Shown here one piece after another: positions 24,924-33,425 of a stretch of 64,000 nt of DNA. The DNA lies in contig CAVXGU010000003.1 in the NCBI GenBank assembly GCA_963761615.1, positions 2,480,001-2,544,000 of the forward strand. The letters are read 5' to 3'. The notes beneath the pieces are model-generated. The model ran no database searches. It was not told where the DNA came from and was given only the letters and a program-made list of their open reading frames with translations. The first letter of the stretch is position 1; each line of letters starts with the position of its first letter. Both the position numbers and the translations under genes were made by a program. Source of the stretch: CAVXGU01 sp963761615 (GTDB taxonomy: Bacteria; Acidobacteriota; Vicinamibacteria; Vicinamibacterales; CAVVIG01).

Positions 24924-25388
24924 ATGTACAGGTGTCTTCATAGAATCCTTACGTTCGGTCTGGCCAGCGTCGTCGGTGCCGTCGTCCTCGCCGGTTGCAG
25001 CAACAATCCGTCCACCAGCACGACCACGCCCTCGACGACCACCACGACGCCCGCGGTCGCCGCTGCGACAATCGACGAGACGTTCAACGGCACCGTGCCG
25101 GTCAGCGGATCGAGCTTCTACTCGTTCACGGTCGGCGCCTACGGCACGGTGAACCTCACGCTGACGAGCGTCGGAGGCGCCGGCGTGCCGTCGACCCTGT
25201 GGCTGGGCCTCGGGATCGGCCAACCGAGCGGCACGACCTGCCCGACGACGACATCCATTGACACGCAGTCGGGCACGGCGGTGCAGGTGACGGGGACCTA
25301 CGATCCCGGCGTCTACTGCGCCGACGTGTGGGACATCGGCAATCTGGCCGCGCCGGCCACGTTCTCGGTCGCTGTCTCCCATCCATGA
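24924..25388 (+). CDS. Small lipoprotein, paralogue 3 of three
   Basis: The intact 154-residue protein starts MYRCLHRILTFGLASVVGAV with lipobox LAGCSNN and a long Thr/Ser linker. Then come ETFNGTVPVSGSSFYSFTV, TTCPTTTSIDT, GVYCADVWDIGNLAAPATFS. It is divergently placed from the other two copies. The conserved Cys pair probably forms a disulfide outside the cytoplasm. The function is unknown. Confidence 0.72.
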   Translation: MYRCLHRILTFGLASVVGAVVLAGCSNNPSTSTTTPSTTTTTPAVAAATIDETFNGTVPVSGSSFYSFTVGAYGTVNLTLTSVGGAGVPSTLWLGLGIGQPSGTTCPTTTSIDTQSGTAVQVTGTYDPGVYCADVWDIGNLAAPATFSVAVSHP

Positions 25389-25478
25389 GCTGAGCTTCGG
25401 CCGGGCATGCCGGAAAAAAGTCGCGCCGGCGTTGGCGGTACGGGAGTAAGGTACCGGGAACGGGTCAGGGAGGGCACC

Positions 25479-25751
25479 ATGCCGCAACTTCCCGAACGCA
25501 TTCCCGGCCGTCCGCTAGCCGCCGCGCTGCCCCCAGATCGCCGCGCCCACGCGCCCCGCAAATCGCTGGTCCATCGCATCCGGTCCGAGTTCGACGAGAT
25601 GCCGGGCCTGTGCCTGACCACGGCGCAGGCGAGCCGCCTCTTCTCGCTCGACCAGGCGGTCTGCGCGCGCGTGTTCAGCGAGCTCGTGGACGGCGGCGTG
25701 CTCGTGCTGACGCAGACCGGGCGCTACCGGCTGCGTCCGCCGGCCGCGTAG
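25479..25751 (+). CDS. Small winged-helix-like protein, paralogue of the 6607 gene
   Basis: The 90-residue protein shares with the 6607 product the block RIRSEFDEMPGLCLTTAQAS, then RLFSLDQAVCARVFSELVDG and VLVLTQTGRYRLR. The layout fits a compact winged-helix domain. A proline/arginine-rich N-terminus differs between the two. ATG 25479 follows GGGAGGGC. The function is unknown. Confidence 0.62.
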   Translation: MPQLPERIPGRPLAAALPPDRRAHAPRKSLVHRIRSEFDEMPGLCLTTAQASRLFSLDQAVCARVFSELVDGGVLVLTQTGRYRLRPPAA

Positions 25752-25915
25752 GGTTGCTCGGGGCCGACCGCTCGAGGCCCGGCACCCGGCTCAAGACAGC
25801 GTGAACGTCATCCGAACGGTCACCTGCCCGTTCGAGGCTTCCGAACTGCGCGTACGCCGACCGCGTCCGGCGCGACATCGCGACTTCAGGTCACGTCGAG
25901 CATCCTGGACACCGC

Positions 25916-26548
25916 GTGCACGTGGCGGATCCAGGCGGCCTCGAGCGTCCGGCCGCCACGTTGGCGCCGCGCGCGGCCGAAAGCGGCCCGCAACGCTTCA
26001 GCCCTTCCGGTGCGGCGCAGACGGCGCAGGCCGAGCAGGCGTCGCCGGACCCGGTCACACACGGCCGGTATATCGTCGAGAACGTCGCCATGTGCTGGCG
26101 GTGCCATACGCCGGTCGACCAGGACGGCAATCCCGACGTCACGCGGTGGCTGATGGGCAGCCCCGTCATCCTCGAGCCGACCCGCGACGTCACGGACTGG
26201 GCGACCGTGGCGCCGCGACTCGCCGGAGACCCGCCGGGGACCGACGAGGAGTTCGTTCGCCTGCTCATGACCGGCATTTCCCGACGGGGTACGTACCTCC
26301 GCCCCCCGATGCCGGAGTTCCGCATGACACGAGCAGACGCCGGCGCCGTGCTCGCGTACCTCAAGTCGCTCGGCGTTGAACGCGACATCGACGCCCGTGG
26401 ACAGGATCCGCCCGACCGCCTCCCCGTAATCCGGATGGTCGAAGCACGTGGCGGTGGCGTAACCAACGGCCCGCGACCCGGGTTCCCATCAGGGACGGCG
26501 TGTAGTAGCATCCTGCGGCAGCACACCTCCAAAGGGCGAGTCCGATGA
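25916..26548 (+). CDS. c-type cytochrome
   Basis: The heme-binding motif is CWRCH in GRYIVENVAMCWRCHTPVDQ, followed by the axial-Met region LRPPMPEFRMTRADAGAVLA and YLKSLG, as in class I cytochromes. The protein lacks a visible signal peptide, although heme attachment needs export. The true start may therefore be further upstream in another frame, or the 5' end is broken. The stop overlaps the start of the next secreted protein. Confidence 0.72.
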   Translation: MHVADPGGLERPAATLAPRAAESGPQRFSPSGAAQTAQAEQASPDPVTHGRYIVENVAMCWRCHTPVDQDGNPDVTRWLMGSPVILEPTRDVTDWATVAPRLAGDPPGTDEEFVRLLMTGISRRGTYLRPPMPEFRMTRADAGAVLAYLKSLGVERDIDARGQDPPDRLPVIRMVEARGGGVTNGPRPGFPSGTACSSILRQHTSKGRVR

Positions 26549-27690
26549 TCAGCCGCCACTGCGTTGCAGCCGCCAGTGCACTCCTGTTGTGCATCCCACT
26601 GCCCGCCCAAGCCCGGCAGGTGTTGCAGGGCCATGTCAGCAAAGGCGAACCGGCCGACCAGAATACCGTGCCACCGGGCGTCGTCGACAACCCTGCGGTC
26701 GGCGATCTGAATCGCGCGCTGTCCATCGAACTCGAGGTGAAGCAGGTCGACTCCAGTGCAGAGGAGCTCTGGAACCGGTCGGCGCCGATCGTGGCGAAGA
26801 ACCTGCCCGAGTGTTACGCGCACTACCAGAGGGCGCACGATCTCGTGCCTTCGCTGCAACAGGCATATCGCGCGCACGACGTGAAGACCGCGGACGCGAT
26901 CGTGCGACAGGCGGACAGCGAGAGGACCCAGGGCTACCGGTGTGCGTCCCAGCCGCGCCCGATCCAGCCCCGATCCAGTGGCGGTGTTGGCCAACGGCCG
27001 GTCGTTCCGTTGGTCCAGCCCAACGTCACGCCGTTACCGAAGCCCGCTGTTCCGAACGAGCAGCCGCCGCCTGGCCAGTCGGGCTTCTATCCGGGTTTCA
27101 CCTCGGCTACCAGCGATCCGAGCCAGTGGCAGCCGCCGCCCGGCACGCTTCCGGGCGATCCCTGTCAGACGCCGAACGCCCAGCAATCCGCCCAGTGTCG
27201 TAAGCTGACGGGCCGCATCGACGAGGCCGCGCCGAAGCCGCCGTCTCAGCGATACGACCCGCCCAGGCGGGTCGGCGTGACGACGCGTACAGCCGACGGC
27301 TCGCAGTATCTGAGGGTGGTGATCAATGGACGCCGCGCGGACTTCAGGATTGGCAACGACGACAGCGGCGCACCCGATGCGCCGCCGCCGCTGCCGGGCC
27401 AGCCGCGCTACACCAGAGTGTTCACGCGTCAGAGACTGGAGCCGCCCGGCGTGACCCCCAGCGACAGAATCGTCTGGTCGTATTTCTGGGGCGTGATCGC
27501 TCGGGACAAGAACGGGCCAGGGTCAGGTGTCGACGGTCTCCTGATCACGGCCATCGAGGATTCGAAGGGCCAGCGCTTTGTCTGCAATTTCACGTTGCCG
27601 CTCGATGTCTCGCTGGCCGTGAGCGCACGCCGTCGCTTCTCGCAAGCGTGCACACCCGAGCGCAACGCGAGGAATCGCGCCGTCCGTTGA
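26545..27690 (+). CDS. Secreted proline-rich protein of unknown function
   Basis: The 381-residue protein has a signal peptide (HCVAAASALLLCIPLPAQA), a helical N-terminal part with NRALSIELEVKQVDSSAEEL and CYAHYQRAHDLVPSLQQAY, a long proline/glutamine-rich linker, and a C-terminal region RIVWSYFWGVIARDKNGPG. It overlaps the cytochrome stop by four bases and opens a run of five exported proteins. I do not recognise the family. Confidence 0.65.
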   Translation: MISRHCVAAASALLLCIPLPAQARQVLQGHVSKGEPADQNTVPPGVVDNPAVGDLNRALSIELEVKQVDSSAEELWNRSAPIVAKNLPECYAHYQRAHDLVPSLQQAYRAHDVKTADAIVRQADSERTQGYRCASQPRPIQPRSSGGVGQRPVVPLVQPNVTPLPKPAVPNEQPPPGQSGFYPGFTSATSDPSQWQPPPGTLPGDPCQTPNAQQSAQCRKLTGRIDEAAPKPPSQRYDPPRRVGVTTRTADGSQYLRVVINGRRADFRIGNDDSGAPDAPPPLPGQPRYTRVFTRQRLEPPGVTPSDRIVWSYFWGVIARDKNGPGSGVDGLLITAIEDSKGQRFVCNFTLPLDVSLAVSARRRFSQACTPERNARNRAVR

Positions 27691-27717
27691 CGGGTGAAGG
27701 AGCCACGAGGTCCGACG

Positions 27718-28671
27718 ATGGCAGGCGGCGGTGTGGTGCGCGGTCCGGTGTTGCTGCTGGCGGCCGTGCTGTGCACGGGCGCGCCGGCTGCGGCCCAGAC
27801 GATTCCCCCCGGCATGCTCGCGGCCGCGAGCGCCGGCGACGCCAACGCGCAATACAACGTGGGCGGTCTCTACTTTCAGCGGCAGAACTATGCCGAGGCC
27901 TGCAAGTGGTTTCGGCTGGCGCAGGCGCGTGGCAACCAGGCCTCCGACTCGATGATCCAGATCATGGGCGCGACCGGCCACCCGTGCGCGCCCCTCTCCG
28001 ACGCCGCGCTTCAACGCGCTCGAGCGAACCGTCTACCCGACATGCGGGAAATGGCGATGAACGTGCTCGTGTATGCGCGTGAATGGCAGCCCGACGCCCA
28101 GGTGACGTTCGCGCAGGTGAGTGCCGGGGGCTCTTTCGGCTTCACGCTCGTGTCGCCTGCCTCGCGGAAGGTGGTGCAGTTCACCGACGGATCGCCGGAC
28201 CCGATCGTCGGCCCGATCACGAACGCCACCATCGACCTGCCGCTGCCGCACGGCTTCATCGACATTTCGCGGGCGCTCGATGTCGCCCATGCCGCCGGGA
28301 TGGCGGGCGACATGGCCCACGCCACGTTGATGGTCTACCGCGGCCGGGACGGCCAGCCGTTTGCGGGCTGGCTGATCGCGCCCGACAACCGGACCGCGCC
28401 AGTCCTGATCGGCGCCCTGGACGGCCGTCCCCATCCGGTCGCTGACTTCCTCGCGCAGAACTTCGGTGACGACGCCGTGTTGCGGATCCTGGCGACGAGA
28501 CTGGCTCCCGCGACGCCTCCGCAGCCACGCAAGCCCGACTGTTCCGACATGCGCGATCACTTCAATCCGTTCAGCCCGTGCAGCCGTACCGGCTACGAGG
28601 AACAGAACGCACGCCTGCAATACAGCTTCGAGTGGCAGAAGCATCTGCAGGGCAAGCCGTCGTACTACTGA
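27718..28671 (+). CDS. Secreted Sel1-like repeat protein
   Basis: After a signal peptide (GPVLLLAAVLCTGAPAAA), the 317-residue protein has one tetratricopeptide/Sel1-type unit: AASAGDANAQYNVGGLYFQR, NYAEACKWFRLAQARGNQAS. The remaining 230 residues match nothing I know; they hold VVQFTDGSPDPIVGP and a Cys-containing tail (PDCSDMRDHFNPFSPCSRTG). ATG 27718 is preferred to GTG 27694 because the signal peptide then has normal length. Confidence 0.62.
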   Translation: MAGGGVVRGPVLLLAAVLCTGAPAAAQTIPPGMLAAASAGDANAQYNVGGLYFQRQNYAEACKWFRLAQARGNQASDSMIQIMGATGHPCAPLSDAALQRARANRLPDMREMAMNVLVYAREWQPDAQVTFAQVSAGGSFGFTLVSPASRKVVQFTDGSPDPIVGPITNATIDLPLPHGFIDISRALDVAHAAGMAGDMAHATLMVYRGRDGQPFAGWLIAPDNRTAPVLIGALDGRPHPVADFLAQNFGDDAVLRILATRLAPATPPQPRKPDCSDMRDHFNPFSPCSRTGYEEQNARLQYSFEWQKHLQGKPSYY

Positions 28672-28743
28672 ACCTGCGAAGGCCTCGTCGCACCCCGGTT
28701 GGCGGTAGACTCGGCGTGTTCGGCGCCGGGAGGTTGTCTCGCG

Positions 28744-29544
28744 ATGCGGACTGCGATCATCGGCGTGCTCGTGGTGGCCCTGACCAGCGTAGCATCGGCC
28801 CAGCAGGCCGAGACGTTCGCATCATCCAGCTGCACCTCGCAGAAGACCGCGAGCGACGAGGCGGCGTCCCGGCAGTTCCGATCCAGCATGGCCGCCTGCG
28901 GCCCGGAGGACGTGCGCTGCAAGGCTGCGGCCCAGGACGTCTTCGCCCAGGCGAGACACGAGAACGGTGCCCAATACGGCATCTGTCTGGCCGAGCAGCA
29001 GCGCGACGCGGTCAACACCGCATATGCCGCCATCCCCTGCACGAGGCAGCGGGATGTGGCCGACGCCGACGCCCTCATCGTCAAGCTCAAGGCGGTGAAG
29101 GCCTGTCATTACAACGACCTGATCTGTCAGAAACAGCCGGACAAGGCCTATGACGCCCAGAAAAGCGCGGACGGTGCGGCCATGGGCGCGTGCCTTACGG
29201 CGCAGCAGGCGAAAGCGGCTGGCCCGACGGTACTGAAGGGCGGGGTGAACGAGAACGTCTACAAGGGCTCTTCCCCTTATGACAGCTACGGGAAGACCGT
29301 GCCGCCGTTCACGGGATCGGTGAAGTACGCCGGAGTCACGCTCACGGTGCGGTCCTCCCAGCCCATGGGGATCGGTCAGAGCCTGGCAGGCCGGGTGCAA
29401 GTCGTCGCGGGACCACCGAAGTATCGCTGGGCGGAAGGGTACTTGGTCCGCAAGGATCGCTTCCAGATCACCGGTCTGATCGACACCTCCAATCACCGTG
29501 TCGTGCTGGCGACGCCCATCGAAGTGCCCGTCTACCCGAAATGA
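28744..29544 (+). CDS. Secreted cysteine-containing protein of unknown function
   Basis: The 266-residue protein starts MRTAIIGVLVVALTSVASA, a signal peptide. A coiled, alanine/glutamine-rich part with paired cysteines follows (MAACGPEDVRCKAAAQDVFA, GICLAEQQRDAVNTAY, KACHYNDLICQKQPDKAYDA). Its spacing resembles the repeats in the next gene. The C-terminal part is beta-rich (VTLTVRSSQPMGIGQSLAGR). It lies between the Sel1 protein and the C39-like protein. Confidence 0.6.
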   Translation: MRTAIIGVLVVALTSVASAQQAETFASSSCTSQKTASDEAASRQFRSSMAACGPEDVRCKAAAQDVFAQARHENGAQYGICLAEQQRDAVNTAYAAIPCTRQRDVADADALIVKLKAVKACHYNDLICQKQPDKAYDAQKSADGAAMGACLTAQQAKAAGPTVLKGGVNENVYKGSSPYDSYGKTVPPFTGSVKYAGVTLTVRSSQPMGIGQSLAGRVQVVAGPPKYRWAEGYLVRKDRFQITGLIDTSNHRVVLATPIEVPVYPK

Positions 29545-29624
29545 CCGGCGCCGGGGTACCCACGTCGCCAGACTCTCCGCGACCCGGGTCGTGGCGGCCG
29601 CCTCGTTCCACTGCAGGAGAACAC

Positions 29625-31271
29625 ATGCGCAGATACTCCGGGGCCATCATCATCGCGCTCGGCCTGGCCGGATGCGTCCTGGTGCCCATCGTGGCGCAGA
29701 CGCCGGCCGCGCCAGGCCAGGGTGACGTCTTCAGCTCCAACTCCCGGCAGGCCACCGACTCCTGCAACGCCGCGTACGAGCGACAGATGGCCCAGGCCTC
29801 CGCCCACGAAGGGCAGGTCAACGCCCAGTGGCAGCGGGACGTCGCCGCCTGTCGCGGTGACCAGACCTGCGCCGAGGCGGCCAGGCAGAAGCGGGAGCGC
29901 GCGCTCGGCCAGGTGCAGACGGAGCGGGTGGACGCGGAGACGGCTCACGGGATCTGCGAAGCCCGCCGGCAGTTGCAGGGCCGGGCGAGCCTGGACACCG
30001 ATCCCTGCAACGCCGCCTACGAGCGCCAGATGGAACTGGCGTACGAGCACGAGGCCGGTGTGAACGACCGGTGGCAGAAGGACGTCATCGCCTGCCAGGG
30101 CGACCAGACCTGCGCCGAAGCGGCCAGGCAGAAGCGGCAGAACGCGCTCGGCCAAGTGCAGCAGGAGCGCAGTGACGCGGCGGCGGCGCGCGGGGCCTGC
30201 GGCACGGGCCGGCGGCTGCAAGGGAACGCCAACGCCGGCCGCGCAAACGGCAACTCCTCGGTGGCGACGGACCGGCCGAGGCAGCCAGCGGCCGGACCAC
30301 AGCCGTCTCCCGGCGCGCCCAACTCGGGCACGTCGAATCCAGCGCCCCCCATGCGCGGATTCCAGCCTGCACCGGGCAATCCAGGTGCGTGTCAGGGGGC
30401 GTCCGCGCAGGAGACCGCCGACTTCAAGCGTCAGCTCCTGGCCGACGCACAAGCGCTGCTGCTCGGGGCGGGCCGCATCTCGAAGGCGATGACGGACTCG
30501 ATGGACGTGACGAAGCACAACGATGTCGGAGTCCAGGTGGGAATCAGCGCGTGTCTCGCGGCATTCCCAGGGGTCGCCACCTTCTTGAGAGGGTGGGCAC
30601 AGAGGGTGACACAGGCGGCGGCCGTGCAGTGCGCCGGTGCTCAGGAGGCGGCGACACTGCAGATTGCGAACGTCTCGGCGTCGGAGGCGGAAGAGATGGC
30701 GAATCAGGCCGTTCAGGAGGCCTCCCAGGCGCCATCGGGAGGAGCGGCGATGGGGGCCGCCGGCAGCGCGGCCGGCTACATGGAAGACGCCATCGAGTTG
30801 ACCCAGTCGGCCGATGTGGCGGTTGCGCAGGGGAATCTGCCAACGTGCACGGTGCTGGCATGTGACCGCCTCGCGCAGCTGCTCGGACGCAACATAGACC
30901 TCATGCAGGTATTTGACAGGATCCGGCCGCACGTTCAGCTGGTCATCTCCAAGACCGGCGAAGTGACCCTCAAGGGCGGCTTGAGGCCGGCCGAGGTCGC
31001 AGATGGTCTGAGACGCGTCGGCATCAACGCCCAGGTGGGCGTGGGAATGACGAACATGATGAACGAGGTCCGGGCCGGCAAACCGGTGATTGTCGGCGTG
31101 TACATTGCGGCCTGTCCCCGCGCGCCCCTGCATGCCCTGGTCGTGGAAGGGGTCGAAACGATGGGAGGTGTGACCGGGCTGCGGATCTACGATCCCGTGG
31201 GGCGCGTCTACTGGCAGCCCGTTCGGACGTTCCAGAGGTACTTCACCAAAGAATTCGTCCGAGCGCGCTGA
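29625..31271 (+). CDS. Lipoprotein with duplicated Cys-rich module and papain/C39-like C-terminal domain
   Basis: The 548-residue protein has a lipobox-like LGLAGCVLV. Two copies of an 81-residue module follow (about 45-119 and 126-200), each with CNAAYERQM, a CRGDQTC or CQGDQTC pair, and a third Cys. After a proline-rich linker and a helical region comes a C-terminal domain with Cys408 (NLPTCTVLACDRLAQLLG), His503 (RAPLHALVVEGVE) and Asp523 (LRIYDPVGRVYW), the order and spacing of papain/C39-fold peptidases. Such domains occur in bacteriocin-processing peptidases and in polymorphic toxins. AGGAGA supports ATG 29625. Confidence 0.62.
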   Translation: MRRYSGAIIIALGLAGCVLVPIVAQTPAAPGQGDVFSSNSRQATDSCNAAYERQMAQASAHEGQVNAQWQRDVAACRGDQTCAEAARQKRERALGQVQTERVDAETAHGICEARRQLQGRASLDTDPCNAAYERQMELAYEHEAGVNDRWQKDVIACQGDQTCAEAARQKRQNALGQVQQERSDAAAARGACGTGRRLQGNANAGRANGNSSVATDRPRQPAAGPQPSPGAPNSGTSNPAPPMRGFQPAPGNPGACQGASAQETADFKRQLLADAQALLLGAGRISKAMTDSMDVTKHNDVGVQVGISACLAAFPGVATFLRGWAQRVTQAAAVQCAGAQEAATLQIANVSASEAEEMANQAVQEASQAPSGGAAMGAAGSAAGYMEDAIELTQSADVAVAQGNLPTCTVLACDRLAQLLGRNIDLMQVFDRIRPHVQLVISKTGEVTLKGGLRPAEVADGLRRVGINAQVGVGMTNMMNEVRAGKPVIVGVYIAACPRAPLHALVVEGVETMGGVTGLRIYDPVGRVYWQPVRTFQRYFTKEFVRAR

Positions 31272-31331
31272 ACCAACGTCGGCGGGTCCGAGCCCGTTTC
31301 ACCATGCCGTCGCCGCAACGGGAGACATACC

Positions 31332-32243
31332 ATGAAGCGCCATGTCCTGGCCGGGTGGTTTCTGATTTCCGCCGTGGTGTCGGCAACCGCGGGGTGCCAG
31401 TCCTCGGGCGCAACGGCGCAGATCGGAGCGCCGTCGTCGCTCCTGCAGAAGTGCCTGGGCATCGTTCCGGGCACATACCGGATGGGCCCGAGTCCCGCCA
31501 CCGAGCGGTATTGCCAGCAGCTTCCGGGGGCCAGCGACTACTATCAGGCGCTCGGCCGCTTTCAGGCCGGCGATCCGGCAGGCGCCGTCCCCCTCTTGAC
31601 CAAGGCGGCCGGGATGGGGAACGGCCTCGCGGCGGTGCGTCTGGCGCTGGTGTACGACCGCGGCGAGGGCGTCCCCCGCAGCGCCAAGGCGGCGTTCGTG
31701 TGGTACCAGCACGGCGCGGCAGTGGGCGAACCGGAATGCCTGAACCAGGTGGGATTGTCGTATGAGCTCGCTCGGGGCGTGCCGGAAGACTGGGACCTGG
31801 CTGCGAAGTTCTACCAGGCGAGCGCCGCGGAAGGCTGGATGAAGGGTGAGTTCGCCTATGGTCGGGCCTTCGAGTTCGGCATCGGCGTTGCGCAGGATCG
31901 CCAGCAGGCGATCGCCTGGTTCCAGCGGTCGGGCGAGCAGGGCAACGCGCAGGGGACGTATTTCGCCCGCTGGCTGAGCGACCCGACCAACAACATCGGC
32001 TTTCGCGACAATGCCGAGCACGACGTCGTGATCGCCGGCAAGCTGCGCTTCGGGGCCAGCCTGACCGGCGCCGATCCTGCCGGCATCACCTTCCACAACT
32101 CGGCCCAGCGCGCGCTGTGGATCATGGGACTCCGCCAGCGCGTGGATCGGGACGAGGCCGAGGTCTTCCGTCAGATGCGGCAGCGCGAGTATGACGATTG
32201 CACCCGGGGTGGAGGGGACAACTGCGGGTTCGGGAAGTTCTAG
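31332..32243 (+). CDS. Sel1-repeat lipoprotein
   Basis: The 303-residue protein has a lipoprotein signal (ISAVVSATAGCQSSG). Sel1 repeats of about 36 residues follow: AAVRLALVYDRGEGVPRSAK, CLNQVGLSYELARGVPEDWD and GEFAYGRAFEFGIGVAQDRQ. Sel1 repeats are protein-binding solenoids. It lies 60 bases after the C39-like gene on the same strand; a role as adaptor or inhibitor of that protein is only a guess. No repeat-external motif is recognised. Confidence 0.75.
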   Translation: MKRHVLAGWFLISAVVSATAGCQSSGATAQIGAPSSLLQKCLGIVPGTYRMGPSPATERYCQQLPGASDYYQALGRFQAGDPAGAVPLLTKAAGMGNGLAAVRLALVYDRGEGVPRSAKAAFVWYQHGAAVGEPECLNQVGLSYELARGVPEDWDLAAKFYQASAAEGWMKGEFAYGRAFEFGIGVAQDRQQAIAWFQRSGEQGNAQGTYFARWLSDPTNNIGFRDNAEHDVVIAGKLRFGASLTGADPAGITFHNSAQRALWIMGLRQRVDRDEAEVFRQMRQREYDDCTRGGGDNCGFGKF

Positions 32244-32314
32244 AACGGCGGGCGGCGGACGCGAGTCCGCATCGCGCTCGCGTGCGATCTCTCCGTGATC
32301 TACGAAAGAAGGGT

Positions 32315-32360
32315 TGGAGGCGCCGCCCGGATTTGAACCGGGGGTGGAGGTTTTGCAGAC
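32315..32360 (-). tRNA. 3' fragment of tRNA-Cys (GCA), probable attachment-site core
   Basis: On the minus strand the sequence GTCTGCAAAACCTCC, then a complete T-arm CCCGG-TTCAAAT-CCGGG, then GGCGCC-TCCA, is the 3' part of a tRNA-Cys from the anticodon loop to the encoded CCA. The 5' half (acceptor, D-arm, 5' anticodon stem) is missing; in its place stands unrelated sequence. Integrases often use exactly this 3' part as attB, leaving a copy at one end of the inserted element. Confidence 0.7.
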
Positions 32361-32668
32361 TTCGCTGGGTTCTGTAAGTTGTTGACTCGTCTCGCTCTCT
32401 GGTCGGCCCTGATTCCCCCGTTTGGGCTGGTTTTCGGCGGGTTTTGTTCCCGAGTTGTTCCCACGTTTTGGGGGAGGTTTCCCTGCGGGTCTTCTTGGGA
32501 ACAAAACCCGACTATGGCCGTCGTGCATGTGCGAGTCTTGCTCCCAACGTTGGTCCTCGGATCGTCCTTCCCGCGGCGAGATACACGGACTGCACGCCGT
32601 TTCACGTTCACCGACGCCCATGCCAAGGTCACGCTACTCCGCCTGCAGCCGCCGCAACAGTGGCTCAA
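32361..32668 (-). pseudogene. Possible integrase C-terminal remnant adjoining the tRNA-Cys end
   Basis: An open minus-strand frame runs toward and into the tRNA fragment and ends just beyond it. Its products (for example KRGNNSGTKPAENQPKRGNQ in one frame) have the low-complexity, basic look of the extreme C-terminus of tyrosine integrases at attachment sites. The catalytic core is absent. This is a weak call based on position and style. Confidence 0.3.
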
Positions 32669-32797
32669 CCTCCGCTCGCAGCAACAGGACTCGCCGTTCG
32701 ACGATGCCCCAGAGGGTGCGATGGTCGATGGCGCTGTATGCGTGCGTCAGTTGGTTCCTGAACGTGATGATCCCCGGGACATCGGTGACCTCCCCAC
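32634..32797 (-). pseudogene. HepT-like (HEPN/DUF86) toxin C-terminal fragment
   Basis: A minus-strand frame ending in TAG at 32634-32636 reads VPGIITFRNQLTHAYSAIDH, then TLWGIVERRVLLLRAEVEPL. RNQLTHAY fits the HEPN RNase signature Rx4-6H followed by Y. The N-terminal half and the MntA-type antitoxin partner are missing. It is a decayed toxin-antitoxin remnant in the junction between chromosome and island. Confidence 0.6.
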
Positions 32798-32824
32798 ACG
32801 ATATGCCGCAGCCGCGACGGTTGC

Positions 32825-33240
32825 TTGCTGATTCCCCCGCGGCGCGCAGCTGGACGAAATGCGAAGGTCACAGCCCTCCATGGACAGGCAGCATCGGGGC
32901 TTGGCCTGGCAATGCTTGGCCTGGCAATGGTCTACGGCATCGTGAAGCAGAGCGGCGGACATATCTGGGTGTACAGCGAAGTGGGACGCGGGGCGACCTT
33001 CAAGCTCTATCTGCCCACAACCGAAGACGCCGAAGTGGCGCATCCGCCACCTGCGATCGATCGACGCTCCTTGCGAGGCGCTGAGACGATTCTCGCGATC
33101 GAGGATGAAGAGATCGTTCGCTAATTCGTGAGCAGGGCTTGCGTGGGGTACGGCTACACGGTCCACCTGGTTGACGATCCCGTGAGGGCGATCGCGTTTG
33201 CCTCCGGGCATTCGCCCCCGGAATGTCATTACTTCAGAAG
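32825..33240 (+). pseudogene. Hybrid histidine kinase/receiver fragment with in-frame duplication
   Basis: The frame shows the end of a HATPase domain (VYGIVKQSGGHIWVYSEVGR, GATFKLYLPTTEDAE) and then the first strand of a receiver domain (GAETILAIEDEEIVR). It stops at TAA 33121-33123, after which GYGYTVHLVDDPVRAIAFA continues the receiver before similarity ends. A 15-bp tandem duplication (32899-32913 and 32914-32928) doubles the GLGLAM box. No dimerisation domain or phospho-histidine is present. Confidence 0.7.
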
Positions 33241-33425
33241 CCTTCTGCGTCCGACGTACCAGCCACGCGTGTGCGCGAGGTCCTCGACGCACCAGCCTCC
33301 TGAAGTCGAATCCCGTTCCACGGCGAGCGGAACTCGAAGGCTAGCCCGTGGTGAGGCGTCTCGCGACCACGATGCACTGGCCCGTCCCGGACGCCGCTTG
33401 GAGAACCGCGCATTCCTCGCGGCGG

